From: Brachypterus glaber
Lineage: Eukaryota; Arthropoda; Insecta; Coleoptera; Kateretidae
Length of the DNA stretch: 64,000 nt
Assembly: GCA_958510825.1 (NCBI GenBank)
Contig: OY294048.1
Span: 12,293,589 to 12,357,588 of the forward strand
Direction of reading: 5' to 3'
This document shows, piece after piece, positions 34,301 through 41,519 of this stretch (within the stretch, counting starts at the first letter, position 1; each line of letters starts with the position of its first letter). A model generated the notes under the pieces. That model saw only the letters and a list, made by a program, of their open reading frames with translations. It was not told the DNA's origin and searched no databases. The position numbers were made by a program, and so were the translations under genes.

Positions 34301-37272
34301 TTTTTGTTTTTGGGGGGATTACTTTCAAAAACAATAGAACCCTCATAGAACTGAAAATTTCAAGTCGATCGGATTGAAAAACAAGTTGCTTATTTTTTCA
34401 TAAAACAAATTTATATCCAAGATCCAAGTCTAGGACGATTTATGACATTTTTTGAAAATTAGAAACTACCGTATAATACTATTCTAGCGCAGGCCCTATG
34501 AATACTGCCCTAATAGCTTATAATAACCTAACTGAAAATTAGACAGTTGTGCATCAATAAATCGGAGTAAAAAAAGAAAGGTTAAGAATATGACGACATA
34601 TTTGACATCTATACGTTTTATACCATAAAAAAAATTAAAGTTTAATGAATAACACAGCCACACAAAAAGAAAAAAATATTTGTTATGGTGACAACCGTGC
34701 TTTTTTAATTAATGAAGAGTCCCTAGCACAAGGTTAAATCTTATTTGGGAGTCTGTGAATTTTTATTACCAAATAACTGAATAAATAAAAAATACATTGT
34801 CAGAAATGGACTAGATTTTCGCGTATCGTATTGGATTGTTGTAGTTCCATAAAATGTTTATCAAAATAAAACCAAACAAAATTTATATGGCGCCATAAAA
34901 TTTGTTTAAGATTTAATAAAGCAGCATTTATGTTGTAGATAAAATTTTAATATTTTAACCTTTATTGCCTAGTTCATAAATTTTGTATCCCTTTTATAGA
35001 TACATTCATTTACTAGAACTGGCTTTTTGGCACCATACAATAGGGTATTATTGAAAAGGGTCGAAGACTACGAAATTTTTGAACGAATATTTTATGGTTT
35101 CCAACATTTTAGACAGTTTTAATACCACTTCCACGGATTTTTGGTTTAATTCCAATGTAGAAAATGTAGACAAGCTATACCTAATTTATGTTTTGTCTAT
35201 AGTGTATTTAGTCCCGGAAGATATTAACGCTAAAGGATACAAATAAAGAACCATATGCAATGCATATGCATATTATGCATATGGTTATGATATCAAATTT
35301 ACCCACGAGGTTCTTGTGACTAAGTTTGCTTTTTCTCATAGGTGTTCTAGAAGAACTTTTAAATGACATGACAACTTTTTTTTTCTTTCTGGAATTTGTT
35401 ATATGAGCTCTAATTAAAAAAATAAGACCAAAATTTTAAAAATCGTTAGAGCCGTTTTTGAAAAAAATGTGTTTTTTTGAAAATATCTCTGATATTTCAG
35501 GCTAACATACTCGGTTTGCTCTCGATGTCTCCGATTTTGACCAAACTTGGCATAGTGGTACCACTGTGGTACCTAAGCACTCCATCCAAATTTTTTTCAA
35601 AACGGTTCATCCGTTGACTATAATGGGTGTCCCACCAAATTCTTGAAATAGCTTATCTCCGTTATTTGAAAAGGTATTAAAATTTGCAAAAAATAGCATT
35701 AAATCAAAGCCAAAGAAGATTTTATTGACTTATTCAAAACCGCCCCTTGCTTACCCACTCCCTTGAAACTACCCCCAACTTCTTTTTTTTCAAATAACAC
35801 CCCCTAATTCTACGAAAGTGCACTTTATTCTGTATACAACCATTTATTATAAGTGGTATCTTAGATTTTAAGGGGCTCTAAATAACAATTATTTTTTATT
35901 AATAAAAGGGTGGTATTTAAAACAAAATTGCGGGTAGTTCTAGGAGACTGGGTTGTAATGAGTTGGTTTTGAATATATTAATCAATTTTCTTTTGGGTAC
36001 AATTTAACGTAAGTTTTTGGAAAATTTTCTGGTTAAATTTAAAATAAAATGTGCTTTTATATTCTTTAGTAAAATAGGGAAGTGCTATTTAAAAAACTAG
36101 TTGGAGGTGGTTCCAAGAAGGTGGGTTAATAAGGGGTAGTTTTGCATATGTCAGTAAATTCTACTTTGACTCCAATTTAATTTTATTTCTTTTTTAACTT
36201 TTTTATATTTTTAAATAATGGAGATATAGCCCGTCTAAAACCTGTTGGGACATTATTATTACTAAATAATAATTGTTATTGGAAGCCCCTTAAAAGAATA
36301 AGATACTATTTATAATACATGGTTTAATTCAAAATGAAATGTAATTTCATATTCTTAGATAATAATGGGGGTGGAAGGTGTTATTTAAAAATTAGAGGGT
36401 GGGGTGGTTACAAGGGAGTGAGTAAGCAATGGAGGAGGGGGTTGAATAAGTCAATAAAATCTTTTTTGGCTCCCATTTAAGGCTATTTTTACCAAAAATT
36501 ACCTTTTCAAATAACGGAGATATAACTTGTCAAGAACCTGGTTGGTGGGACACCCGGTATCGTGAACGGATGGACCGTTTTGAAAAAAAAATTCAGTGTG
36601 CTTAGGTACCATAGTGGTACCACTATGCCAAGTTTGGTCAAAATCCGAGATATCGAGGGCAAACCGAGTATGTTATCGTGAAATATCAGTTATATTTTCT
36701 AAAAAACACCTTTTTTTCAAAAACGGCTCTAACGATTTTTAAAATTTTGGTCTTATTTTTTTAATTAGAGCTCATATAACAAATTCCAAAAAGAAAAAAA
36801 AATGGAAGTTGTCATGTCATTTAAAAGTTCTTCTAGAACAGCGTGATCATGGTCGCAATTACCCAAAACATTTTACGCGACAAAAAGTTAACACGTAACT
36901 GCAGCAAAGGTTCCTGGCAAAGTCCAGTCTATTAAAATAGTCTAAAGAGTATTTTTTCAAAAAATAATTTTTATAAATTAAATTTTATTTTTATATTTTT
37001 TTAATTTTTCGTAAGGTACTTTGAAAAAAAAATCTTAATTTAAATAACCACTATTTTTGTCTTTTCAGGTGGAAGAAGATTGGAAATACGTAGCCATGGT
37101 ATTGGATCGACTTTTTCTATGGATATTCACACTGGCCTGTGTAATCGGTACAGGTATTATAATATTTAATGCGCCATCTCTATACGATACCACAAAGCCA
37201 ATTGACGTGCTCATTTCAAAGGTTGCTAAAAAGAAGATGGCTCTTCTTAAAATGGTGCCAGAGGAACTATAA
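1243..37272 (+). CDS. nAChRalpha1: nicotinic acetylcholine receptor alpha1-like subunit (3' part; three exons seen)
   Basis: This is a Cys-loop, acetylcholine-gated cation channel subunit of the postsynaptic membrane and a target of neonicotinoids. Visible exons are 1243-1352, 23985-24890 and 37069-37272, all with GT/AG borders. Diagnostic features are [11 protein letters not shown] in the ligand-binding domain, the vicinal cysteines [10 protein letters not shown] of loop C (which mark an alpha subunit), four membrane segments, and the C-terminal block [38 protein letters not shown] and the MEKT...SRFIAQHV segment before M4 agree best with insect alpha1 as remembered. The signal peptide and first exons would lie left of the window. 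About 60 codons carrying the Cys-loop are missing between the first two visible exons, so the model is incomplete. Splice phases are 2 after the first exon and 0 at the last junction. Introns of 22.6 and 12.2 kb are full of repeats. Assignment to alpha1 rather than alpha2 or alpha4 is likely, not proven. Confidence 0.88.
1353..2410. other. receptor intron, no feature seen
   Basis: AT-rich sequence without a supported gene, RNA or recognisable repeat. Confidence 0.5.
2660..3302. repeat. long palindromic (foldback) element
   Basis: The left arm begins ggggtgtccgctatcttgaa and the right arm ends with its complement at 3280-3302. The arms, including the aaggaggaaatttccaa and ttttcagccaaattatt blocks, pair imperfectly over roughly 300 bp each. 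No reading frame is present. A tacaggg word at 2411 may mark an outer end. Confidence 0.75.
3767..3930. repeat. solo element end of the ACAGGGTG type
   Basis: acagggtgttcagtaactgg is followed by a block (gattctacatcc, tttctataaaggt) resembling the subterminal part of the larger elements at 29161-31402. No partner end was found nearby. Confidence 0.4.
4318..4912. repeat. three diverged tandem units of about 200-230 bp
   Basis: Each unit runs from attacgtcatttgcat-like sequence through gcaaagctgtaggaacacct, gcaaaaagcttctattattt and aagttttattagaa to tttctttgtta. Units start near 4325, 4558 and 4761. The third unit lacks the end. Non-coding. Confidence 0.7.
5105..5165 (+). other. GAAGA...CGAAACGT motif, possible retroelement end
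   Basis: ccctgaagaagagcggcag followed by ccctcgaaacgtcttcgaa has the 'CTGAAGA...CGAAACG' shape often seen at the 3' ends of metazoan retroelements. No reverse-transcriptase frame accompanies it, so the identity is uncertain. Confidence 0.3.
5328..5793. repeat. inverted-repeat pair
   Basis: ctttgggtgctagaggctcc near 5340 is complemented near 5763-5782 with one change, and both arms extend into a gatcc/ggatc flank. The 400 bp between holds no gene. Confidence 0.5.
5886..6294. repeat. short tandem blocks: AGGAACTC and a 'ggggcgcca' unit
   Basis: aggaactc recurs five times in 60 bp. Next come about two and a half copies of a unit containing gggcgcca, gaagggg and agggacaaag...cttgaaggtaa. The block aggaactcttttgtacaaat occurs at both ends of the array (5936 and 6258). 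Confidence 0.6.
6295..7162. other. receptor intron, no feature seen
   Basis: AT-rich DNA with no supported gene or repeat. Confidence 0.45.
7163..7677. repeat. double-hairpin element, copy 1
   Basis: The first of three copies of one family (also at 42371 and 55856). It opens with a hairpin of about 55-bp arms centred on gagccgcttgcggc and closes with a second palindrome around cacgcaaaatgcgtg inside cttatgagcctataag/cttataag. An inner ctattttgct is complemented by gcaaaatag at the end. About 515 bp with no open frame. Confidence 0.8.
8211..8300. repeat. solo ACAGGGTG-type element end
   Basis: acagggtgcccgtttttcga begins a stretch typical of insect DNA-transposon ends. No matching inverted end was found. 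Confidence 0.3.
8934..9621. repeat. palindromic element with TACCGGGTGTCCCAAC ends
   Basis: The left end taccgggtgtcccaac is answered at the right by ttgggacacccggta. Arms of about 230 bp share ctatcttttagcata, gcccacat and aggggggc blocks. The centre is A/T-rich and non-coding. A related half copy lies near 17540-17770. Confidence 0.8.
9622..10926. other. receptor intron, no feature seen
   Basis: AT-rich DNA without supported genes or repeats. Confidence 0.45.
10927..11316 (+). mobile_element. non-LTR retrotransposon ORF fragment
   Basis: The frame codes [40 protein letters not shown] and [14 protein letters not shown] recognise this as a C-terminal segment common in retroelement-derived arthropod proteins (KPDIV...IEFS.PAE.N...[12 protein letters not shown]). 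The Asn run before it is an (AAT)n microsatellite near 10994-11017, and another (AAT)n closes the fragment at 11316-11334. It is a fragment only, with no reverse-transcriptase catalytic box. The right side runs into the assembly gap. Confidence 0.6.
11352..11551. other. assembly gap, exactly 200 N
   Basis: A round run of 200 N suggests a placeholder of unknown true length. It sits inside the receptor intron from which the Cys-loop exon or exons are missing, and next to a retroelement fragment. The flank attccgcgctcgcgg and the later cgctcacgcggaat form a short inverted repeat at 11552-11620. Confidence 0.95.
12484..13137. repeat. palindromic element, arms about 180 bp
   Basis: The left arm (aacagtggaaaaattcagct, attctgccgacg, ggctttatgttttagagtaa, tgctgcggcaaagtag, ttaacctaacctaaaaaa) is complemented block by block on the right up to 13137. 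The interior carries only short chance frames. Confidence 0.82.
13383..13557. repeat. 175-bp palindromic MITE
   Basis: ctagctataagggaacgttg at the left is answered by acgttccctaatagctag at the right. Both arms contain aagtattacgtaacgc. The ends are nearly perfect. Confidence 0.8.
13558..16394. other. receptor intron, no gene seen
   Basis: Nearly 3 kb of AT-rich DNA without a supported gene. Scattered GC-poor repeats only. Confidence 0.45.
16395..16997 (+). repeat. dispersed repeat with a GACA/GACG tract, copy 1
   Basis: Shares with 34020-34500 and 40040-40430 the order cttttttgtttt...ggggattac, catagaacttgatttttcct, tcgatcggatta, a GACAGACGGACAGACAGACG tract, cttattttttcatgaaacac, and attctagcg...gtgaatagtat. 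The open frames on both strands here come from the repeat and are not taken as genes. Confidence 0.65.
17540..17775. repeat. half copy related to the 8934-9621 element
   Basis: ttttttaaatagaaaggaga...cgtgtgattcataattttaa parallels ttttttaaatagaaaggggg...tgtgtgatacatcattttaa in the palindromic element. Only one arm is present. Confidence 0.5.
18606..19460. repeat. palindromic element interrupted by a SINE
   Basis: The arm at 18606-18765 (aatcgttcggtt, ataaacttttgtgctaaact) is complemented at 19300-19460 (agcacaaaagtttat, aaccgaacgatt). A SINE copy occupies the centre, so the palindrome is older than that insertion. Confidence 0.65.
19026..19246 (+). mobile_element. SINE copy 1 (tRNA-derived family)
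   Basis: Matches 31653-31884 over ctttttcagttaattaataa, ggttcgaaagtcaatta, gccggtggttccctctacta and cacaagtcctggactta. The B box ggttcgaaa is at 19128-19136. The 5' A-box region is diverged. The tail is (aaaatgt)-like. Confidence 0.7.
19871..20410. repeat. tandem duplication, period 298 bp
   Basis: Two units start at 19871 and 20169 with aatgaggctcttactcgtta and share cgtttaggc, catatggttg/aatatggttg and cagcatcaacattgctatta. A short frame in the first unit is not shared and is not a gene. Confidence 0.75.
20524..20840. repeat. minisatellite, about 71-bp unit
   Basis: Four to five units, each with atattccgcatatgc, gaatagaaacgaattaaa, catgttacgcatttgcaaat and agtat. Unit starts are near 20524, 20598, 20669, 20739 and 20812. 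Degenerate pieces run on to about 20980. Confidence 0.8.
21379..21390. repeat. target-site duplication, LINE 3' side
   Basis: atcacttggtta, identical to 21936-21947. Confidence 0.85.
21391..21935 (-). mobile_element. 5'-truncated non-LTR retrotransposon (Jockey/CR1-like) with 12-bp target duplication
   Basis: The - strand codes the end of a LINE ORF2. [20 protein letters not shown] and [12 protein letters not shown] form the Cys-rich C-terminal segment (CPxCG..E...H.L..C), preceded by [13 protein letters not shown] in the same frame. An earlier part ([16 protein letters not shown]) lies about 200 bp upstream across a stop or frame change. The 3' tail is a (TAC)n repeat. The 12-bp word atcacttggtta stands at both borders, 21379-21390 and 21936-21947, so insertion limits are exact. 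The element is dead on arrival: truncated and frame-disrupted. Confidence 0.85.
21936..21947. repeat. target-site duplication, LINE 5' side
   Basis: atcacttggtta, identical to 21379-21390. Confidence 0.85.
22724..22896. repeat. 173-bp palindrome
   Basis: gtgcatgttgaattata...ataatttttttactgtat at the left is complemented by atacagtaaaaaaattat...aatttaacatgcac at the right. The loop is G/C-richer (ctcgacctgcggtctcgg). Confidence 0.75.
23355..23547. repeat. 193-bp near-perfect palindrome
   Basis: gctagcaaactg at the left and cagtttgctagc at the right are the ends of arms of about 95 bp. They differ at a handful of positions and meet at ataaaacttttat with almost no loop. It ends about 440 bp before the receptor loop C/M1-M3 exon. 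Confidence 0.88.
23985..24890 (+). CDS. nAChRalpha1: nAChR alpha1 exon: loop C, M1-M3 and cytoplasmic loop
   Basis: The 302-codon exon opens in phase 0 after tttgcag and ends at gaaaac|gtaagt. It starts with VDLRHL and runs through [11 protein letters not shown] and the CC pair of loop C (about residues 46-47 of the exon). M1 is [18 protein letters not shown] and onward. M2 is [19 protein letters not shown], bordered by GEK on the cytoplasmic side. M3 is [19 protein letters not shown]. The M3-M4 loop of about 130 residues begins with basic and acidic runs (KRPKKDDDD) and is rich in Pro, Ser and Asp. It ends with the amphipathic [15 protein letters not shown] helix typical of the family. No frameshift or stop interrupts it. 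Reading through the donor gives a spurious short extension, so the exon ends at 24890. Confidence 0.95.
25252..25352 (+). mobile_element. short retroelement 3' end with (AAAT)n tail, copy 1
   Basis: gagagtccctagcacaag...ttatttggggctctcc, ending in (aaataaat)n. A second copy is at 34711-34795. Probably a LINE 3' end or SINE tail. No frame. Confidence 0.55.
25655..25775. repeat. dispersed repeat, inverted match to 63876-64000
   Basis: tcatagcttccttgatccaa, tttgttactcagatagataa and aaatgttaaaaattatcaaa recur in reverse complement at the right edge of the window, almost unchanged. Confidence 0.75.
25789..25848. repeat. 60-bp perfect-stem hairpin
   Basis: gaggttatatctgttgaca and its exact complement tgtcaacagatataacctc enclose a second inverted pair, caataatt/aattattg. 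Confidence 0.8.
26140..26248. repeat. small MITE-like unit with 12-bp TIR
   Basis: ctgtgctggggt at the left and accccagcacag at the right are exact complements. The inner tgagcccatgaag and tcgtgctca also pair partly. Confidence 0.55.
26254..27015 (-). mobile_element. mariner/Tc-like DNA transposon relic with TACAGGGTG ends
   Basis: Ends tacagggtggcccataagtc and gagttatgggtcaccctgta are inverted, and the arms also share aatttttaaat and taacttttttgtt. Internally the - strand codes [20 protein letters not shown] followed by [11 protein letters not shown] and [13 protein letters not shown], the central part of a DDE transposase of the IS630-Tc1-mariner group. Only about 60 residues are continuous and catalytic acids cannot be assigned, so the element is inactive. 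TA at each end fits the TA target of the group. Confidence 0.72.
27016..28629. other. receptor intron, no gene seen
   Basis: A small inverted pair atggtcagttttt/aaaactgaccat brackets 27682-27747. Otherwise AT-rich DNA with no supported feature. Confidence 0.45.
28630..28915. repeat. 286-bp near-perfect palindrome
   Basis: Arms of about 120 bp (aacaagtttttaaacttaaa, cccttctattgattacgtat, aaaacaagatataccaattt, acaaaaacgaattttttaaa) are complemented almost base for base around a 40-bp loop. Confidence 0.88.
29161..30403. repeat. large nested foldback element 1
   Basis: The outer ends tacagggtgtatttgaaata and its inverted partner at 30384-30403 bound 1.24 kb. Inside are further inverted pairs: ggtgaaattgaaatttcacc as a central hairpin, and the cgaggacgaaaaattaaata/tatttaatttttcgtcctcg pair. 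No transposase frame. Confidence 0.82.
30606..31402. repeat. large nested foldback element 2 (same family)
   Basis: actcggtgtatttgaaatag at the left is answered by ctatttcaaataccctat at the right. Inner blocks cgaggacgaaaaattaaata and agtttgggacaaaaaactga are shared with the element 200 bp upstream. The copy is shorter and more diverged. Confidence 0.75.
31653..31884 (+). mobile_element. SINE copy 2, tRNA-like A and B boxes
   Basis: The A box attagctcagcggtctaagg (around 31662-31680) and the B box ggttcgaaa (31764-31772) are RNA polymerase III internal promoter motifs. They lie about 100 bp apart, wider than in a tRNA. The body is gccggtggttccctctacta and cacaagtcctggactta. The 3' tail is A-rich (aaacataaacata). 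Confidence 0.75.
32484..33005. repeat. element with about 30-bp inverted ends
   Basis: taattagcaaagaactttta at the left pairs with taaaagttctttgttaatta at the right. The interior is unique, with no convincing gene. Confidence 0.5.
33490..33611. repeat. 122-bp GC-rich palindrome
   Basis: Two 60-bp arms abut with almost no loop at gagcggtccgctgaa. Each carries gaaaatgacgggtctg, cgggtataaatg and ccggactt. The GC content stands out from the surroundings. Confidence 0.85.
33740..33802. repeat. AT microsatellite-like (ATTATAT)n
   Basis: Imperfect tandem attatat units. Confidence 0.6.
34020..34500 (+). repeat. dispersed repeat (GACG-tract family), copy 2
   Basis: Has the cttttttgtttttgggggga module three times, then the tcatagaactgaaa, cgatcggatt, cttattttttcataaaac and attctagcg blocks. 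The GACA/GACG tract present in the other copies is deleted here. Confidence 0.6.
34711..34795 (+). mobile_element. short retroelement 3' end, copy 2
   Basis: aatgaagagtccctagcaca...cttatttgggagtct, ending in aataaataaa. Matches 25252-25352. Confidence 0.55.
35343..36842. repeat. 1.5-kb palindromic element
   Basis: tgttctagaagaacttttaa at the left is complemented at the right end (ttaaaagttcttctagaaca). Arms of nearly 290 bp share tgacatgacaact, gagctctaattaaaaaaata, aaaaacggctctaacg, taccactatgccaagtttgg and aaccgagtatgtt. A second inverted element (35624-36560) fills the centre. It sits just upstream of the last receptor exon. Confidence 0.85.
35624..36560. repeat. element nested in the palindrome, GGGTGTCCCACC ends
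   Basis: atgggtgtcccaccaaattc...ctccgttatttgaaaaggta at the left pairs with taccttttcaaataacggag...ggttggtgggacaccc at the right. Inner blocks about a 'ccccc...accaccc' motif also pair. No frame. Confidence 0.75.
37069..37272 (+). CDS. nAChRalpha1: nAChR alpha1 last exon: M4 and C terminus
   Basis: The exon begins after tcttttcag in phase 0, so ...FEN joins [16 protein letters not shown]4 is [18 protein letters not shown]. The short extracellular tail contains APSLYD and ends [18 protein letters not shown] before a TAA. The tail matches the insect alpha1 pattern (IDILYSKIAKKK...LLKM). It is preceded by a 1.5-kb palindromic repeat in the intron. Confidence 0.95.
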   Translation: MEEDWKYVAMVLDRLFLWIFTLACVIGTGIIIFNAPSLYDTTKPIDVLISKVAKKKMALLKMVPEEL

Positions 37273-38858
37273 TATTTAACAATTGACGTAATGAATTAGA
37301 GGGGAGGGCAGGAATGCCAAACCCAACAGCACCAGCTTGCCACTTACATTCCATTAACATTCCAGGAATATACCTGGAATTCCGGAATACAATTGGAACG
37401 TTATGTGCTGTTGGGTAAGCGATTGGCAAATGTGAATAGCAGACATTTTTACAAATTTATACTTTAAATTATTTAGATTTAGAGAGTGCGGATTGCTAGT
37501 TATGTGTGACGAAAATGTCGATAATTTAAAAAAGTTTTATAACAATATTGTGAAGCATAAAAAAAAACAGTGATTAAAAACTTCCATCTGTTGGTTGGTT
37601 ATCCCTTTGGCTTTTGTTTTACGGGTTGTTGGCCAGTTTCCTATAACCTACCAAACCGTACCATCTAGAGTGAAAAAATAGATAAATAAATAGTAAAAAT
37701 GGCTGCTATCATAGCAAAACCACAGATTATTATTGGATTCTTGATCCCCCACTCTAAGTTATTGCAATGGCGGCGCTAAGAATAACAAAACTTGTAATTT
37801 ACTTAAATCTGATAAAAAGTATGAAAGCTATGTAAAACTTTTAGATTTAAATAGATTTTTTTCTGGCTTCAAATTATATAAACGCATTACTGTCTCTATC
37901 AAAAAATATATATTTTTAGTGATTTTTTATGATTTTTCACGTTTTCCACTTTTTTATGTAAAAGACAAGATTTCTGCCGAAAAAAATTGTGTCTGCTATT
38001 TATTGTTTATTCTTTAAATATTTTCAAAACAATTTATGTGAAAACAGGTATATTCGGTGTCACATTTATAGTAGAATGTTCAATTAAATTTTATCATATT
38101 AAATACGTATTTATTTTATATAGCTCGATGCACAGAACACAAATAAAAAAATTAAAGCCGGTCTAGTAAATATTTATTGCTACAAATGCCTTGTGGGTGT
38201 AGCTAAATCTTTTGTGAAATATGATTGGATAGGGTCGAACATTAACTGGCTAGATCAGTCCACGTGGACTGGATAAAAATACATTAGTTTAAATGAGTCT
38301 AAAATTATGCAACGTCCCGATTGGACAAAAATTTTGACAGATAAAAATAATCGCTACTGTTTTGAAGAAAAAATAAGTTCATAGAAAAAATTATTTTTTT
38401 TTTTTAATTTTCGGAAAAAGAAAAAAACTATATTTTTGCATAAAAACGTCAAAAAACGTAAAAAATCAATTTTTTTACTAACGCGGGAGTTTCCCATGGT
38501 AAAGTAATAATACTAGAGTCAAATTCACACCTATTCGAAGTGATGTAATCACAAAATAGTACCTAATAACTATGATATTATCATCCACTTTACCAAATAC
38601 AATTTTCTATTTCTGATCACCCGAAAAAAAAAAGTAACCATGGCAAAATTGATGAAATTCCAAATAACTTAATATTTAGGTATTATTTTGTGAATGCATC
38701 AGTCAGGACAACTGTTAATTTGACTCTATATATAATTTCATGAATGGTTAAATTTTCTTTGTTAAATTGTTTCAATTGAGTTTTTTGTTGGCAAATTAAA
38801 AGTTTTAAGATGAAACATTTATTGTTTAACTTTTCTAATAAATTGATGCCAAGTATAT
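37273..38858 (+). other. 3' UTR and downstream flank of the nAChR gene
   Basis: No further reading frame is supported after the stop. A candidate poly(A) signal AATAAA lies at 37685-37690, about 410 bp downstream of the stop, and further AT-rich runs follow. The transcript end cannot be fixed from sequence alone. Confidence 0.35.
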
Positions 38859-39710
38859 AATCTCTAGTCTTCCAGAAATTGATTTATTATGTTTCCATTG
38901 TGATACTTTTTATTCAAGTAGTCCACGGTGATCTTGAATGAGGTTTAAGATCAATGACTACGTTTACACGTTAAACAACTACCGTAGTTATAAATACGGT
39001 ATTTATAAATATCAATTTAATACAGAGTGTTTATACATGCGTTTATACTTAATAACCAAAATAAATACCGAAAATATTGCCAACATTCTAGAAAAACACT
39101 ACCTAGAAAATTTGCTGCTATATATTCAAGTGTATGGTGTAATTTATCTTTTTCGCCTAAGGTGGACAATATCGGTATTAATAAATCTTCACCGTTTTCA
39201 AGGCCTTTTATCACAGCTAAATCTCGCTTATTAACTAAGGTTGGCAATATCAGTATTTATAAATCTCCACTGTTTACATAGCCTTTTATTACAGCCAAAT
39301 CCCCATTATGTCTCCAACCCTGTAGTTATATTTATAACTCTCAATTAATAAATAGCGCAGAAAAAAGCATTTACACGTGAATTAAATACCCTAATAATAA
39401 ACAGTATTTTATTAAATACGGTAGTCAGATCTCGTGTAAACATAGTCAACGTTAAATATTTACTTTAACCTAAAGTCAGCTGTCAAATAAATTTTTAATG
39501 AACAAATAAAAATTTTGCAAAAAAGTGAGATTTAACCTAATTTTGTGTTATGCAGATTTGTAATCTTTAGCACCGAGTTATCACAGTCTAAACATAATTT
39601 GGTTTGTCATTTTTATCGAACTTAAACTCGTTCAGGACCACCGTGCAATCTCTAGTCTTCCATAAATTGATTTCTTATGTTTCCATTGTGATACTTTTTA
39701 TTCAAGTAGT
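38859..39710. mobile_element. TIR element bounded by 64-bp direct repeats
   Basis: The core 38923-39646 has inverted ends (ccacggtgatcttgaatgag versus the complement of ctcgttcaggaccaccgtgc) and inner inverted blocks (ctacgtttacacg/tcgtgtaaac; taccgtag/tacggta). Immediately outside, 38859-38922 and 39647-39710 are direct repeats with 62 of 64 bases identical. The interior has only short frames that are not convincing. Confidence 0.72.
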
Positions 39711-39902
39711 TAGAAACATGAAGTCAAAAGGAAATAAAAATGTCTAAACAGTGGAAAAGTTGAAATTAAATCTTAAAACATACTGATATATTTAAGAAGG
39801 TCGTATTTTTTTAATTTTACATGGATCGAATAACAATTTTAAGCACAAAAATGCCAAAACAAGTACCCTTTTTGGACGGATGGATTTTTTTAATCGTTAA
39901 AT

Positions 39903-39976
39903 CTCGGGTATGGGATTCGAACCTCGGAGACAAAAATGCATTAGATTCCGTGCTTTACCATCTGAGCTATCGGTGT
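39903..39976 (-). other. tRNA-like relic (not a functional tRNA)
   Basis: On the - strand gatagctcagatggtaaagc (A-box/D-arm form) and gaggttcgaatccc (B-box/T-loop form) are correctly spaced. The T stem does not pair well and no clean acceptor stem closes. Probably a SINE head or tRNA pseudogene. Confidence 0.5.
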
Positions 39977-40039
39977 CTTAAATTTCTTATTTTTTCGTCG
40001 TTATTTTTTAACGGATATTTTCAAAATTTGTAGGATTGA

Positions 40040-40430
40040 TCGGTAAGCCTAGGATCATTATAATAAGTGTATTTTTTTCCTGAAAAAAATGACCTCCATT
40101 CGATCTTTTCTTTAGTTTTTTTTATTTTTTTTATTTAACCCTTTATAACTTTTTTTGGGGTGGGGGAAGGGTCGTCCTCTCATGGAACTTGACTTTTTCT
40201 GCATGTTTCAATTGAAACATGATCAAATCGATAGGATAATAATAAATTAAATTATTTAAATCCGAGTTGTCGTGTTTACAAAAAACCTGACTTCAGACTG
40301 ACGGACGGACGGACAGACGGACATTTTTAAAGTTACTTATTCTTTCATGACACATTTGAATTCAAGAATTTTTTGTCGTGATCTGACGATTTTGGAAAAG
40401 CCCAAACTACCGTATTAATATTAATAAAGA
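40040..40430 (+). repeat. dispersed repeat (GACG-tract family), copy 3
   Basis: Contains catggaacttgactttttct, cgagttgtcgtgtttacaaa, gacggacggacggacagacg, cttattctttcatgacacat and attcaagaattttttgtc in the order seen in copy 1. Confidence 0.65.
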
Positions 40431-41519
40431 TAAATTACTATTTTTTAATACTGTGCAGTAAGCATATTTAAGTTCCGACCTTTTTAAACCCATCAGTCGA
40501 TATTAATCTTTTTATGCTTGCAAATGTGCTTCCATTAGGTAATTAACTTGACTGGTATTCTTAGCTAGCACAAAATATCGCACTTTAACGAATGATTAAC
40601 AAAAGATAATTTAACCCACCAACCATTAAACTAAAAAATATATGTTAATAATATTTATTTGTACACAAAGGCCTGAAAATTATGAAATCTTATGAAATGA
40701 TTTCATTGAAATCTCATGTAAGTAAGTCCATAAAAAACTTTATCAGGAATTTTCAATTTATTCTCATGAAAAAACATATTGTTTATATCAGCAGATCTGG
40801 ATTTTCAAATTTTATGTGGTATGAAGTAACATTGTTATTTTAATTTGTAAATTCTTGATAAGGTTTTATATCGACTAACTCATTAGGTTACATGTAGTTT
40901 TATAAGATTTCAAACGAACTTTATAAGACTTTCTTAAGATTCATAAGATTTCATGCGATTTTTGAAATTTACATATGAAAATTCATAAGATTTCGTCAGT
41001 TTTAATATGTGTAAAATCGCTTTTCATCGGAAATTTTTTATAGGACCATCAGCCAAAACAAACAGAGCTTTGGAATTGATAAAACCATTATTTCTAGGTA
41101 AATATTAAAAGTTTTCAAAGGTTTTCATACTTTTGCTGCGATGTACTAAACACAGTTTGATTTGGAAAGTTATAATTAGTGTAACATTCGTACAACCAAT
41201 TTTTTATTATATCGTCCATGATACTGCAATACCGCTTAACGTCCAATTGCAAAACCGCGTAACGTCTAACTGCAATACCGCGTAACTAATGAAAGTAGCA
41301 AAATCAAGATTTTGCACAAGCGTGATCTACACAATAAATGGCGTATATTGAGTTAATATTTGTGAGAAATAACCATTTTAAAAAAGCCTTTTAAGCTTTT
41401 TAAATTTATTATTTCTCATTTAAAAATTCATCAAGTGGGTCAGATATTTATTTGAAAACCGCGTTGACAACAATTTGACGTATGAATTTTTAATTGTATT
41501 TTTTAATAACGCATATACA

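Noticed and set aside
39903..39976. Functional tRNA gene
   Set aside because: A and B boxes are present but the T stem and acceptor stem do not pair.
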